Of a stretch of 64,000 nt of DNA, positions 11,632 to 23,189 are shown piece by piece (position 1 is the first letter of the stretch; each line of letters opens with the position of its first letter). The translations under genes and the position numbers were made by a program. The notes beneath the pieces were generated by a model. It searched no databases. It was not told where the DNA came from and saw nothing but the letters and a program-made list of their open reading frames with translations. The stretch comes from Paramacrobiotus metropolitanus (Eukaryota; Tardigrada; Eutardigrada; Parachela; Macrobiotidae). The stretch lies in the NCBI RefSeq assembly GCF_019649055.1, contig NW_026570351.1, forward strand, positions 248,001-312,000. The letters are read 5' to 3'.

Positions 11632-12114
11632 ATGGACGGTACTGATGCAAATCCTGACGTTCCGCAAGAACCCCATCAGCGTGAAGATCCTGCTTCTGTT
11701 GTGGAGAACACCGCCAGCCCCTCCAACAACCCGAAATCAGGAGAGGAAAGCAGTGAACCACCTGTGTCGGGTTCCTCAACGCTTGCTGCGACCAGTTTCT
11801 AACGTCCGCATTCCCCGTCCCCCACCCCCTCCTCCAGCCACGAAAACCTCCGTAAAATGCAGAAAACATCGGAATCCGTCGCTGGCCCCTCGACGGTGGA
11901 GGCCGCCCAGCCGGGAACGGCGGGACAGGCCTCGGGATCGCAGGAGGTCCGGGGCGCCGTCAGTCATTACCCCAGAGTCACCCTGGCGCCCAGCGTCAAC
12001 GGGGAGGCCGTGAAGAACGTCATCTCGGCGCTGGACGGGGAGATCATCGGGCAGTATGAACCAAAGATGACCACAGTCCGTCAAAAACGTGTGTCGCCTG
12101 CTAAACGCCGTTGA
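11632..12114 (+). pseudogene. small Ser/Pro/Thr-rich ORF with one in-frame stop
   Basis: An ATG at 11632 opens a 56-codon acidic, Pro/Ser-rich frame that meets TAA at 11800-11802. The same frame then continues without interruption to TGA at 12112-12114, giving a second part with PSPTPSSSHENL, a Gly/Ala/Ser-rich run, and a basic end (RQKRVSPAKRR). Low complexity and lack of a domain prevent naming it. The matching composition on both sides of the TAA suggests one gene broken by a nonsense change, or a two-part ORF started again at the ATG at 11857. The last 58 bases lie inside the 1.04-kb repeat that recurs inverted at 59.4-60.4 kb, so the natural end of the gene may have been replaced. Confidence 0.4.
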
Positions 12115-13095
12115 AGGGTTTTGAATACACGGGCGGGTGCAATCTCGACAGCAGCGCTTTATTACGTAATCGGATCAAGCTCTTGTCGGTTTGTACACAA
12201 ACGTGCGCCACACGGTCACAATTGTCGGAAGCTGGCAAAAAGCCCCTTTTCTGATCAGCCCCCCGGGCGGTCGGCAAAAAAGCAAAATTGTCTCAAACGT
12301 TGTCTGCCTCTGGACAATAAAACGTTCAAGGAAACAGTGTATGTACGGTAACGATATAAAATGGCAGCACAGCACTTTGAGTTCTGCCCGTTTCCTTTTA
12401 CGCTAGCGATGCATCGCTTGAGAGTCTCTCAAAGTGAGGGAGCCCGATAGCTTTAAAAAATATGAGTTTAATTTCGACCAGCCACTGGCATTTGCAAATT
12501 TAAGTGATTGCAACTTGTAATGTGAACATTGTCATGGGTGATGCTGACCTGCGCGGGCAGCCTTACGGGTTACTTGCGGCTACTTGTGCCTTTCAAAAAA
12601 AAGTGCTAGCGCATAGTGACCGCTTATATCTGAATCTATCACCACTGCAGCTGCACCATCCCCAACGTTTTTTGATACTGCCATTGCGCCTGAACCCAGG
12701 AAAAGTGCAACCGCGGACGACACAGCATCATAAACTCGTCGAAATGCAGCAAGTGCAATGACAAACTTCATAGGGAGTACTTTATGCCGTTTCATAATAT
12801 GTAACTGTAATAAGCGTTATGGCAAAGAAGTATCGTCAGCGTAATTTGTTTTATGTATTTTATTGGGTAGTAGTGGTCCAAACACATGGAAACGGGCTTT
12901 GGCAGCTTTTAATTTTATGCTGACCAGTGGTCAATGTGTTGACCACTTCTATATTGCTGTTTTAAAGCACTTTTTTTAGCTATTTAATAAAGTTATTGCT
13001 TTTACGTAATAACTGTTTGCCTAATTATTGCAGAATTAAACGTATTTATGCTGTAGACCGTCCATGGGCATTGGCGTTCTGCAGGCGACAGAGTA
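12057..13095 (+). repeat. 1.04-kb repeat, copy A (inverted copy at 59.4-60.4 kb)
   Basis: From TGAACCAAAG to CGACAGAGTA this block is a near-identical reverse complement of 59391-60431. ORFs in the two copies match residue for residue except for a few changes, which shows high identity, not coding. I found no terminal inverted repeat in the block. It directly abuts the transposon end at 13096. Confidence 0.85.
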
Positions 13096-13743
13096 CAATT
13101 CGCCGACTTACAGTTCGCTGACCGACAATTCGCTTTTCTACGAAAGTGTTCACAACTTCACACACGAAAGTTTGTCGAAACATTTTTGTTGACGGACAAC
13201 TTGCTGCTCGATTTGAAACGTTGATTTTCAAGTTTTCTTCGATTCTTGTTGTTTTCTCTTAGCTTTCATTTGTTTCTAGCGCCTTTATGCAGTTTTCATA
13301 CTTATGGTTAGAAGTTAGAACTTTGCGCCAGCATGCAAGATGTGCTACCGCCATCGGTTGGCTGATGTACTAATACAGAAGCGTCGATCTTCTTACAGGT
13401 GTGCTGCCATCCGCGGTTTGACTGCTAAATTAAGGGCATCAACGATTGGCTTGCCAAGTCAACCGTGAATTAAAGCACGATTTATGAGAACTGCATAAAT
13501 GCGCAAAACCGAAGCTCTTGGTTTACTACTATTATAAAACCTATGACAAGATAACTGCTGATCGACTCAGTTGTCATATGTGACCGGCTGGTCATGGCCC
13601 TAAGAGCCAGGCGATTTAAATGACGAGGGTGTTGTTCTGATCTCCTCACAGCACACCGACAATGCGCTAACCACTATTCTGCTGACCGACAACCTGCAGG
13701 AGTCTTTTTGTTGACATGAAAAACCCAAGACCTATGAAAACTA
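13096..13743 (+). mobile_element. long-TIR transposon, left end plus interior
   Basis: Positions 13096-13276 (181 bp) are the reverse complement of 56156-56336 (also 181 bp). Positions 13277-13743 match 55687-56154 directly. So this copy has one terminal repeat plus interior, and the other has interior plus the opposite terminal repeat. The inferred full element is 181-bp TIR, about 467-bp interior, 181-bp TIR. It has no transposase frame, so it is non-autonomous. The end starts CAATTCGCCGACTTAC. Confidence 0.75.
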
Positions 13744-15058
13744 CGCTATAGTATGTACCGAGAACTGTTGGCATGACAGAGTAATCGTAATACGCGTAAT
13801 CACAATAAGCAGTTTGTTCTTGAATTTCACTGCATACTCCAGTGCACTAACATGCGCTATAATAATTATACATACAACAAACGGTAACTTCATCGCAGGT
13901 TGACTTTAATGCTGTATCTTGCGTTTAATCACAGTGTGTATTACGTTTTGTTGTTGGAGGTCGTACTGTACCCGCATACCTATACACTGTACTTACTCAA
14001 TCCATTTTGCCGAAAGAAGCAACTCTTTTATTAGTCTAAAACGTTTAATGTCTGCTCCGCTCCGCTACACTAGTACTGTTTCTGATTTTCAGATTAGTAG
14101 CCAAATAAACTTGACAATACCTCCGACAAACGATTGACTACAGCATTTATCTGTGCTGTAACGCGAGCGGTGTAAAGTTTTTCGAGATACAGTAACTGCA
14201 ACCACTGCTTGATGATTTTGATAAGCGTTCGGTTTCCAGTGCATACCTTTGCGACCACATCAGTGATCGCACAAAGAGCACTACTAGGAAAGTGCAATCA
14301 CTTTCTGCGGGCACTGCATGACCGAAGCGTAGCAGGACTATGTACAGAGTGATTGGCAGTATTTGGCACCCCTTTTTAATGTAGGCAATCCTCCTCGATT
14401 ATTTAAAGCTCTCATCCCGGTTGGTAGAATTTTAGTACAATGACAAGCGAAATCTCGGCCTCTGGCCCCGGTACGCATTTACGTGAAATTTCGCAAATAA
14501 GTAAATTTTTCGAATATATGTTTCGAAACTGTACAAAACATCATAATTTCTTCAGCTCTTGTGAAATAATGTATGCCGGGTCATGCAGTGCTATGGGAGA
14601 ACACCGCCACAATATACCCATAATATACTCGTACAAAGTAGTCAACGGTGAGTTATCTGCTGAAAACGGTATGAAGTGTTGGATTTGGTAACGCTGGCGG
14701 CGGTTTATAAAAGGTCCAGACTAAAAACCAGCATTCAGGTATAGGCCCATCATGTCAAAAACTGGTGACACCAATCTAGCCGGAGTTTTGCCATTTTCAC
14801 GAAATTGCGCCTACCATTGCTTGCTGCAGTATGCACTTTACTGCCCTTGTTCTTCTTCCTTGTTCCCTTCACCTGAATTGTACTTGCATCGCACGAAAAT
14901 TTGATATTAAACTGTTTTTGCTTCTAGAAGTTTAAGCTGTTTTATATTTTTTGCTGAGTTTATCTCGCATTTTGACCTACTTGTTTTCAGTTTTTTATTA
15001 CTAACCGATAAAGAATCCCCACTTATTCTGTGTTTTGTTGTAGCCACTGGTACCACAC
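13744..15058. other. no gene recognised
   Basis: No frame with protein-like composition or a convincing exon. The 14440-14691 frame is open but has no motif that I know. Confidence 0.35.
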
Positions 15059-17216
15059 ATGGACGACTCTTCTGCCAACATTAACCGTGAGGTCCGTGAC
15101 GCCTCCCTCACGCGGCAGGTAGCCCCGCCCAACTACTGCACCTGCAAAGGTAGCAATCCTGCGCGGCTCCTTTACTAGACATCACTTACTTTTCCTCGAT
15201 CGTAGGTCGTCACCATCACCCCCAAGCGGCCGCCAGCGCCACCACCGCAAGTGACGCCGTGAAGCTGCAGTATAACTACTGCCAGGATCTCTCCGGACGG
15301 TACGCTGTTCATGCAACAAAGACCACGCCAGCGGCTCGTGATCTCCAATGGAATCGCTACGTTCAACCGTCAGCGCATGGACTAAGCGCGCTCGGGCGGA
15401 GGAGGATGCCGAGACGGCGGCGGTGTCGTCGGCGTACTTGGCGCAGCTGAACAAGACGTTTCAGGCGATGGGCTTATCGCCGAACTTGAAAGCAAACCTT
15501 CCCAATAAGCCTGATGTAATTGTCTTCTGCTTGAATCAATCCGCGCGGGTCTATGATGCCCGGAAGGCGCTGTGGACGTTCACCTATCCGCAAAATGCCT
15601 ATAATCGTTGCGGTGTGTGCGGGCAGGTAGGCAGGTGCGTTCCGCGCATAAACAATTGCGAGATAGCGAGATTATCATGGCAAATGCGTACACAGCACTT
15701 AAATACTTGTCTTGTCATTTTTTTATGAGAACTGCACAATACTAAAAATTGTAGACTTCAAAATAATCGTTCCATAATCTAAACATTTCAGTTAACTTCT
15801 GTAGGGACTAATGTACGAGTACTTTTTTGAAGCTGGTACAATATACAGGCTTACATAATTTCAATTACGTTTGCAACATTTTGGGTACACGTACTTATAC
15901 AGCGCTTAAAGCGCTACAAGCGCATACCTTTATATGTGGTATCAATAAAATAACAAGTCTTAGAAAATGTTCCATAACAATTTTGTAATCAATCATTTGC
16001 CCCATCAACTGGAAAATTTCTGATAACAAAATAAACATAAATTCACGCAAACTCTTGTCTAAGCTTGTTGTACGGTGACCTTTAGCATCATTGTTTGTCG
16101 TTGACGTATAGGTGGATGTGTGTTCAGTTCAGAACTGTCTGAAAACTGACATTAGGCGGTCCTTGCGACTATCTCGGCTACGGACCTACGGTGTGGCCGA
16201 AACCTAGTTGACCTTTTCCCTACCGAAATCCAAGTCAACGCCCGACGCCTTCGTCGCAACCATAACGCACCAATTACTTTTGCAGACGCTGTATTTGACC
16301 GCAGTTGGTGTTTCGAAGAACGGCGTCATCCTCAGCTCCGATGATGAATTCACCAAAGCGCCGCGGCAGAATTAGAAGTGCGGACCAACGCCACCGGCAT
16401 CCCAATTACAAAATCCTTCATCTTAATTGCCAGGAATCCACCCTCCTTTTTCCACTGCTTGGCGGGCAGCTGACTGTCGTTATTGCCATCCTTCCGCAGA
16501 CCATCTACCAAGCCGGAAGAGCCCGTTTACCGGCTAACGGTCCAGTTGACGGTGACCGGTGACCTTTACCTGGTGGCCAATCCTAACAAGATCTACTACG
16601 GCACTGCAACCGCGTATGACATCATCCAGTTAAAAAAACCGGTTCTGATCGACAGCATGGGTGGACTGGGTGGACCTGTTCCAACTCCCGGCGCTTGTAA
16701 CATTCAGCAAGCCATGACCAACATGGGCGACAGGAATCTATGTCCGCTTACCATCTTCGCCTCAGCGGACGGAACCATGGTATCCGCAGGACAATTAGGA
16801 CGGGTACCGCACAAACCGCGCAGCAGCTATGGTTCGGCCGGACCGATCCGTACGCCGACATTCAAGTTGTGCACATCGCCGTCTGCAACTGGTGCACCAG
16901 CGGCTACGATTCTACCGTGGCGATCACCGCGAACCGGGATTTCCGGAACGACTTGGTATACATTACGAAAAAGTTCCTCGTGACCAACGTCCTGTTCCTT
17001 TCCACGTGGTTGGAACTTGTAAGCCTCGGTTAACGGGTTCGTGACGAAGAATCCGAGCGCCATCACAATTCCCCGTAGAAGGTCGGTGAGCGAGACGGTC
17101 AGGGATGGGGTGTTCTCGCGGTGCAGCCATGAGGAGATGAGGAACTGCGCGAAGGAACCACTGTCCACTGTCAAGGAGATCCTGGCGCCGGAGGATAAGG
17201 CAAAATTGCTTCCTTA
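15059..17216 (+). pseudogene. decayed member of an unrecognised APPNYCTC family, copy 1
   Basis: A TAG acceptor at about 15042 precedes ATG 15059 and a short exon containing VAPPNYCTCKGSN. A second exon-like block around 15211-15390 contains DAVKLQYNYCQDLSGRYAV and TTPAARD. Further coding-like blocks lie at 16286-16372 (TLYLTAVGVSKNGVILSSDD), 16530-16800 (YRLTVQLTVTGDLYLVANP) and 16910-17030 (STVAITANRDFRNDLVYI). They are in shifting frames and broken by stops. Related blocks occur in the same order in the two arms of the inverted repeat at 20.9-24.6 kb. Beta-rich Val/Thr segments and a Cys pair suggest an extracellular or membrane protein; I cannot name it. All three copies look dead. Confidence 0.5.
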
Positions 17217-18684
17217 AAAAATTTCAGAAATAATAAAATTGCAGAAATAATTTATTTATAGTTATGATTTTGTGATTTGTAACTCAAAGGTAAAACGACA
17301 TTAGTAAATATGATTTTATTTCTGGTGCAGGTTTTATAATAAATGCACATTTTTTGCGGTACTTGAAGTGCTGAAGCAGGGCATTTCTCGTTGTACTGGC
17401 AAACATCTTCGTTTTGTTGTTCATTACACGGTTATTTGTACGTCCACATGGCCATCACTATTTTCTGCTGCACTGTGTTTTCGATCAAGAATACAACAAT
17501 GTACATAAGTACTTGTACCAATATCAGCGTCCGACTGGAACATCTGTACAACGAAAACGTTTTAGAAACTTTTCCACGGGTGGTTCTCTCAGCAGCAGCG
17601 CGAGCGGATGCAAGTCTACGCTAACAGGTTTAAATCTGAAACATTTTACAAAGTTTTGTCAAAGTAGTGCAGAAATTTGTTTGATTTGTTTAAAATATTG
17701 CAAAATTCCTGGAAGTGCTGAGTGACACGTAAACCGAAAGGTCACGAGCTGCCGCCAAGTAATTTAAACACTATTTTAGCGTAACATTTGTCTGTTTATG
17801 ATTCTGGAAAATGGTGTCCATTCCCTCGCACGGCTGCACCATTGATGGCAAAGGTCAAGGTGCCGCAGAGGCAAACTTTAAGCTCCGCCGCAGCTGTGCG
17901 CCGCAGCCGTGCGCGTGTGGCACGGTGGGCCAAATTGGATTTAAAACTGATTTCATGATTATACCGTACTTGTATAAGTGACTAAGTAAGGCTCAACGAT
18001 AAAGACAATATTGTCATGTCGTGACAGTACTTATAATATTGTTATACTGGCATATATTGTTAGCTGCTACAACCACCAAAATCTTTATACAGTACGTTGT
18101 ACACTGTACAAGTGTACGATATGCATCGTCTTCCACTGAACAAGTGAGCGCATAAAAACTATTCGGCCGCAACAATAAAATTAATTACTCTGTTGCCAAG
18201 CAGCGAATAAAGTATGCAGCCAGGCGTAACTAGACCTTTTCCTTGAAATATGTTTACTGTACTAATTTTATTTTTCCAATAATATAGCGCTGCGTGAAAA
18301 GGAATAGCTCCTGAGCCCGCTCACAGATGCCGGTAGAACGATAAATCTTAAGATGACCTTGAAAAAAAAACAAGGTGTAGTTGCATAATTGCATATAGCG
18401 AAAAATCAGTAATTTAATGCTTTAACTGGAAACGATTTACTTGGTTTAACAATTAAAATCCAGTAATCTGTGCAAGTAGCGGTAAAATCTTAAATCACGA
18501 GCAATCACATGAGAAAGTCCGCTATAGCGCTGTAGTCATTTCGGTTTTGTTTTGCCATGTTTGTTAAACATTCCATATTAAAAAAGTTTGAAGAATACTA
18601 CAAGCAACAAAAAAATATATTTTCAAAACAAGTAAGTTTTCGAAACTTCCTAAACTTAGAACATTACGCTGCTAAGTGCTGCGC
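17217..18684. other. no gene recognised
   Basis: AT-rich with scattered short open frames. GGTCACGAGCTGCCGC at about 17741 recurs near 40097, a short shared phrase of unknown meaning. Confidence 0.35.
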
Positions 18685-18860
18685 ACCAAGGCCTCGTCCC
18701 GAATTCGAAGCGAATCTCGTTGCGATACAGCAACTCCACCTCGCGAGGTGGCTTCGCGTACCGTATCTGTGGGCGTGGCCACTGCATATAGCCACCTCGT
18801 GCGGCTGAGCAACCGTACCATAGCGATATTCGCTTCGAAATCGGGACAAGGCCTAAGTGA
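18685..18860. mobile_element. short palindromic MITE
   Basis: CAAGGCCTCGTCCCGAATTC with GAAGCGAAT (left) mirrors ATTCGCTTCGAAATCGGGAC and AAGGCCT (right). The arms, about 60 bp each, also share CCACCTCG and flank a roughly 45-bp loop. A direct repeat CTAAGTGCTGCGC lies on both sides (about 18670 and 18862), longer than a usual target duplication. Confidence 0.6.
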
Positions 18861-18966
18861 ACTAAGTGCTGCGCTCCGGTCTTACAATGAACCCATCGGT
18901 GCATTTTCCTTTGCCCAGCCAGAACTCTTGCAAAATATAAATTATTTGTACAAGGTTGAAACTGCT

Positions 18967-19045
18967 TATTTATCGACTGTGACGCACTGTAATATGTTTT
19001 GCAAAGATCATTTCGGAAATATCTTTAGACAACCAACCACAGCAG
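18967..19045 (+). repeat. dispersed repeat, second copy near 29.84 kb
   Basis: CGACTGTGACGCAC..TAATATGTTT..CAAAGATCATT..CGGAAATATC..CCAACCACA is shared in the same orientation with 29836-29911, with small indels. No coding content is evident. Confidence 0.6.
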
Positions 19046-19319
19046 CAAAGAAACATGTTTCAACACGGAATTATTCCAAAATTTTGACGTTTGCGCACAG
19101 GTTGGAGATAAAGATACAGCGGTCATACGTTTATTCGTCCACGCTTCCAGTAGAATTTTATTGTTCACAGAATATCAACCAGTGATGGTACCGAAGTACT
19201 GAACTTAACTCGATCATAGTGAATTTTTCCTATTGAATACGTAAACTTTTTAATTTTTCTCTTCCAATATAACGTTGATAAAAATATGCATCAGTTTTTT
19301 GTTTAAGTGTATGAACTGC

Positions 19320-19560
19320 TTGAACGCCAAGTGCAGACTATAACGCGGGGCCGTATGGGCGCCACGCGTATCCTCGACAGCGAACAGCGTGAACCCGGAT
19401 GAGGCTTTATTGCCGAATCTAATGCGCACCGTGGCGCAGTAACACCAGACTAACGAGGAAGGATCCTGCAGCCAGTGCAGCTGTGCTGCAGATCCGTCAA
19501 AACAGCGCAGCAATGTGCGGGGTGGAAATCCCCAGAAACAGCGAATAGCTACTCAGGAGG
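19320..19560 (+). repeat. dispersed repeat, inverted relative near 53.9 kb
   Basis: One frame here gives NPDEALLPNLMRTVAQ. The minus strand of 53890-54075 gives NPDEALTPKSNMRNVAQ and the same flanks (GGGGATTTCCATCCC type). The two blocks are diverged members of one dispersed family, perhaps an old transposase or gene fragment; both have stops. Confidence 0.45.
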
Positions 19561-20419
19561 GCGGAGCGTCCCGCCCTTACAAGACTGACATGATGGCCAA
19601 GTTTTCCAAGTATTGGACTGCATCTTTCATAATGAACGACAATTTCTTTCTTTTTTATAAGTTGCTGTTTATATAATTATGTGTTGTTTATTAGAGCGCG
19701 TGCGATGACAATCTGCCGCTCGGGGCAAAATTCAAAATGCGCCATTAATTCGATTTACGCCTATTTTTTTACTGGAATTTTCAATATTTTAAAGTTGGGC
19801 AGTTTCAAACTTAAAGGTGCTGTGCGACTGCAAAAAAGCAGTAGGAAAATGCAATGAGAAACATAAATTCAAAAACTAATATTCGTAACTGCTAGATAAC
19901 AGGAGGACGGCAAGACGACACAATAGAATTGAAATTTCAGACGTGCTCGACATCTCCTGAACCCGGGAAAACGAAAATTCCAAAAAGCCGGAATTTTGGA
20001 ATTTTCAGAAGATGTCGGGATCCCGGTTCGATTTCGTAAAAAGGCGTTCATGGATTAGATGTGCCGAGCACCGTCAAAATACGGAGCCAGGACGGATGCG
20101 TTTTAATTGTAACAATTTCGTTGTAATTTTACGTAGTCTACGTACTCCAGACGTACCAATTAACGTCAAACATTGCGCGATAACTCTACTTAAACATACT
20201 GTCGCCGTCACGTCTCGGGTCTGCCCAACACACGTCAAAAAAGTGCTACCTGGCGAACCGGGGATAAGCCAAAATGCTCAGCCTGGCAAATTTTTGAGCC
20301 GAGCTAAAACTCTGACCACTCATAGCTTTCGTCATGTCATGTCAGTTTTCATTTTCGGTAACACAATCTTTTTCGACTTCCGGTGGCATTTTGCATTGGA
20401 GCAATCGCACTAGGTACAT

Positions 20420-22135
20420 TATGTATCTATATATGTATATATTTATCAACGTATAGTGGACATGCGAACCTGCGCAGTGTATACGAGAGTACATACTTAT
20501 CAATTATCAAGTACATACAACAAATATACTGTAACTTTTTTTAACGCAATGCTCGCAGTGAAGCAGTTCGAAAATCGAATCCAAGAGATCAGTTGTAATA
20601 GCAACATCGTTCAGGCAGCATGATACAACGGAAATTGATAATACTGACGATCTCTGTTCGAACGTAAAGAAAAAAAGGAAATTTTGATTGTACAGTCAGT
20701 GAAACTTCTCTTCTACCTCTGTATTCTAGAGAATATTACAGAATAAATTTTTTGCACCACTGTAGCAATTTATGTTTTATCAGAATTATTCAGAAGATTA
20801 TGGAGTTAAGTAAGGGCTCCAGTTAAGGAATTATCATTCTATCCGTAAGTGATCTGGATTCCATCTGCATTTCATCTGCTATTCCATCTGAGACACCGCA
20901 GATTTTCACCACCATCTTCCAAGCGGCTGCCACCACCGCAACCGACGCCGTGAAGCGCCAGTATAGATACTGCATGCCAGGATATCTACGGATGGTACGC
21001 TGTGCTTGTAACCAACAACACGGGAGCGGCCCGCTACCCCACTGGAATCGTGATGTCATAACCGTCGGTGCGTGTATCACATCGCTGGCGGCGCTCTCGG
21101 CGGCAGCACGACGGTATCCCCGTCGCTGACGGCGCTGTCGGCGTGCTGCCGACGAGCTGCCGGCGCGGCCGACCAGGACGTCTCAGCAGATCGGATTATC
21201 TCCGCGCTTGAAATCAGATCTTTCCGAACAGCGGGGATCAGTCAGCGCGTGTATGTGACGCTGGTATGGCGCTGGGGCCGTCTACTTGTACATGGAATGC
21301 CACTTATCGCTACGGTGTGTTCGGTACAGGTGCATTCGCGGTATTTTAAGCAACTTTAAAATTTGATCTCTTTTTTAATAACAGCAAAATACGGACTTCG
21401 TTTTTAAACGGTGTTGTGCAGATAAATTTTTGTGGGAACAATCACCATTCACAATTTTTAGTTTTCAGTATTCCTTAATTTAAAAAATATAACTAAGATC
21501 GATGTGCGGTAACCTTTTATAGGCTGGCCTAATTTTGAAATACAACATTAAGTGCGGAATGAAAACATTCCTTTTTGTCTACGAAATATACACGCACCCT
21601 AAAATAATCTTTTGTAAAACTTAACAATTTACACCTTAATTCACTATAAACTTTGAATATTATTAAAAACGATTTGCCATGAGTTTTCGTTTACGTTTTT
21701 GTTGATGGCTTTCAGGTGGAAGTCCACCAAATTCCAGGCCAACATGCCAGCTACAAACCGTGACGAAATTAGGAGGTCGCCAGGACTGTCTCGCCTATGG
21801 TGCCTTCGAATGCTTTATGACCTTTTCCCGACCAGAATTCAAGTTATGCGCCTACGCCGTGACCCCAACGCACCTCTTACCTTCACCTTCGCTGCGTTTT
21901 GACTCGCGCCATATTAGCACCGCCGTGGCGTTTCTGGAGAGCAACGTCGTCATCTGTATGTCACGAATCCACCACAGTGCGGCAGTTCACGGTGGAATTA
22001 GACGGGCGGAACAACACCACAGTCACCGACATCACGATCACTACATCCGTCCTTATCGCGAAGGATACCTGGCTTTTCGCGCTGTGCCGCGAGGACGAAG
22101 ATGGACTTGCGAATAGCGACTGTCTTCACTAGATC
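20420..22135 (+). repeat. large inverted duplication, left arm
   Basis: Successive blocks here pair, inverted, with 23190-26420. The 20420-20900 block pairs with 25950-26420 (shared AAAATCGAATCCAAGAGATCA and GATCTCTGTTCGAA). The 20905-22060 block pairs with 23230-24400 (shared CTTCCAAGCGGCTGCCACC and CGACGAGCTGCCGGCGCGGC). Identity by eye is high but not perfect, with indels. Confidence 0.8.
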
Positions 22136-22865
22136 TCTTTACTTCACTAGATCTTACCGTGGCCCTCATCGCGACCCAGGATTTCCAGAACGACCTGGTT
22201 ATCATCAAGAAAAAGATCCGCGACCAACGGCGCGTCCCTGTCCGCCTGGCTGAAAACAACGGTGAAAGGTTTCGTCACGAAGGATCCGCGCAGCCCGTTT
22301 GTCCACGGGTGCCAACCCCGCCGTTCTTACAATAGACGCAGAGACGTCTTACAACGAGACCGCATGACCAACCGGATCATCCGTCCGTCTTATTCCTCAG
22401 TTTCCCTGTTCGGATAACTACATCAAAGATCAAAGTGCTCACCGCGCCAATTGACTGCCCCGTCTGCCCGTATTGCGGGACGTGTACAAACCAAGACTCG
22501 CACTGTTAGTTCGGTACAGTTTGGTATTAGTTCGGTATTAGACATCAGCGATTGTCAGTCATGCAGCCGGAATGGGATGGCCAATGTACCGTGCGCACGG
22601 AGTTCACGCATGCCGTCAGTTAAGTGGACGCGGGATGTTGACGGGCGGCGCAAACGTTCGGCAAATGGAGCCATAGTGTGACGGTGCCAGCTGCATGGGT
22701 TCCGCGGATACAGCCGTGTTATTACGAAGGAGAAAACGATGCGGCGCCTGTGAAGACATGGAGCTACGAGGCTCTGAATGCCAGTGACTAGAATGCACTG
22801 GTTTTCTCGACAAATCAGGGATATGTGTGCCGGTTTATCGCGGAGGTGATGGCTAATAATATGTA
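20905..22865 (+). pseudogene. decayed member of the APPNYCTC family, copy 2
   Basis: Exon-like blocks occur in the family's order. At about 20908-21050 the frame gives FQAAATTATDAVKRQYRYC. After a TTTCAG site at about 21715 a frame around GGRQDCLAYGAFECFMTF appears. At about 21990-22110 it gives FTVELDGRNNTTVTDITI. At 22150-22260 it gives TVALIATQDFQNDLVII, and at 22680-22865 IQPCYYEGENDAAPVKTWSY followed by an in-frame TAG. Frames shift between blocks and stops interrupt them. The last two blocks lie outside the duplicated arm and have no partner in copy 3. The Asn-Xaa-Thr sites and beta-like segments fit a secreted or membrane ectodomain; the protein is not recognised. Confidence 0.5.
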
Positions 22866-23189
22866 TTAGCTTTTATGACTTGCAGGTAAATCTTCAAAAA
22901 CCGTTTATTTTGGAAGAAAAAGCGTTTTTGATTTTCAGTATTTCTGTAATCATATTTTTGGCAGAACTTATTTTTTATTCACGTGATTATATTTTGTTTA
23001 TTTATATAATTTGGCCAATTTACCAGACGAGTTTATTACTTAACCTGTCTTATTTCCTTAACTTCTCGGCTTCTCCTGATTTTGTGTAAAATAAACTTGT
23101 TAATACTTTCAATAAATATAAATGCTATTTACATACATTCATATTTTTTGGTTTGGCTTGGTTACTAACTAACTATTAACTACGAGTAC
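22866..23189. other. loop between the inverted arms, 3' part
   Basis: AT-rich and unique within the window. A frame at 22880-23089 encodes a very hydrophobic stretch, but it has no start context or splice sites that I trust, and AT-rich DNA often gives such runs. Confidence 0.3.

Noticed and set aside
12121-12795. ORFs in the 1.04-kb repeat, repeated at 59.7-60.4 kb
   Set aside because: Conservation between the two copies reflects near-identical DNA; composition and frames on both strands do not look coding.
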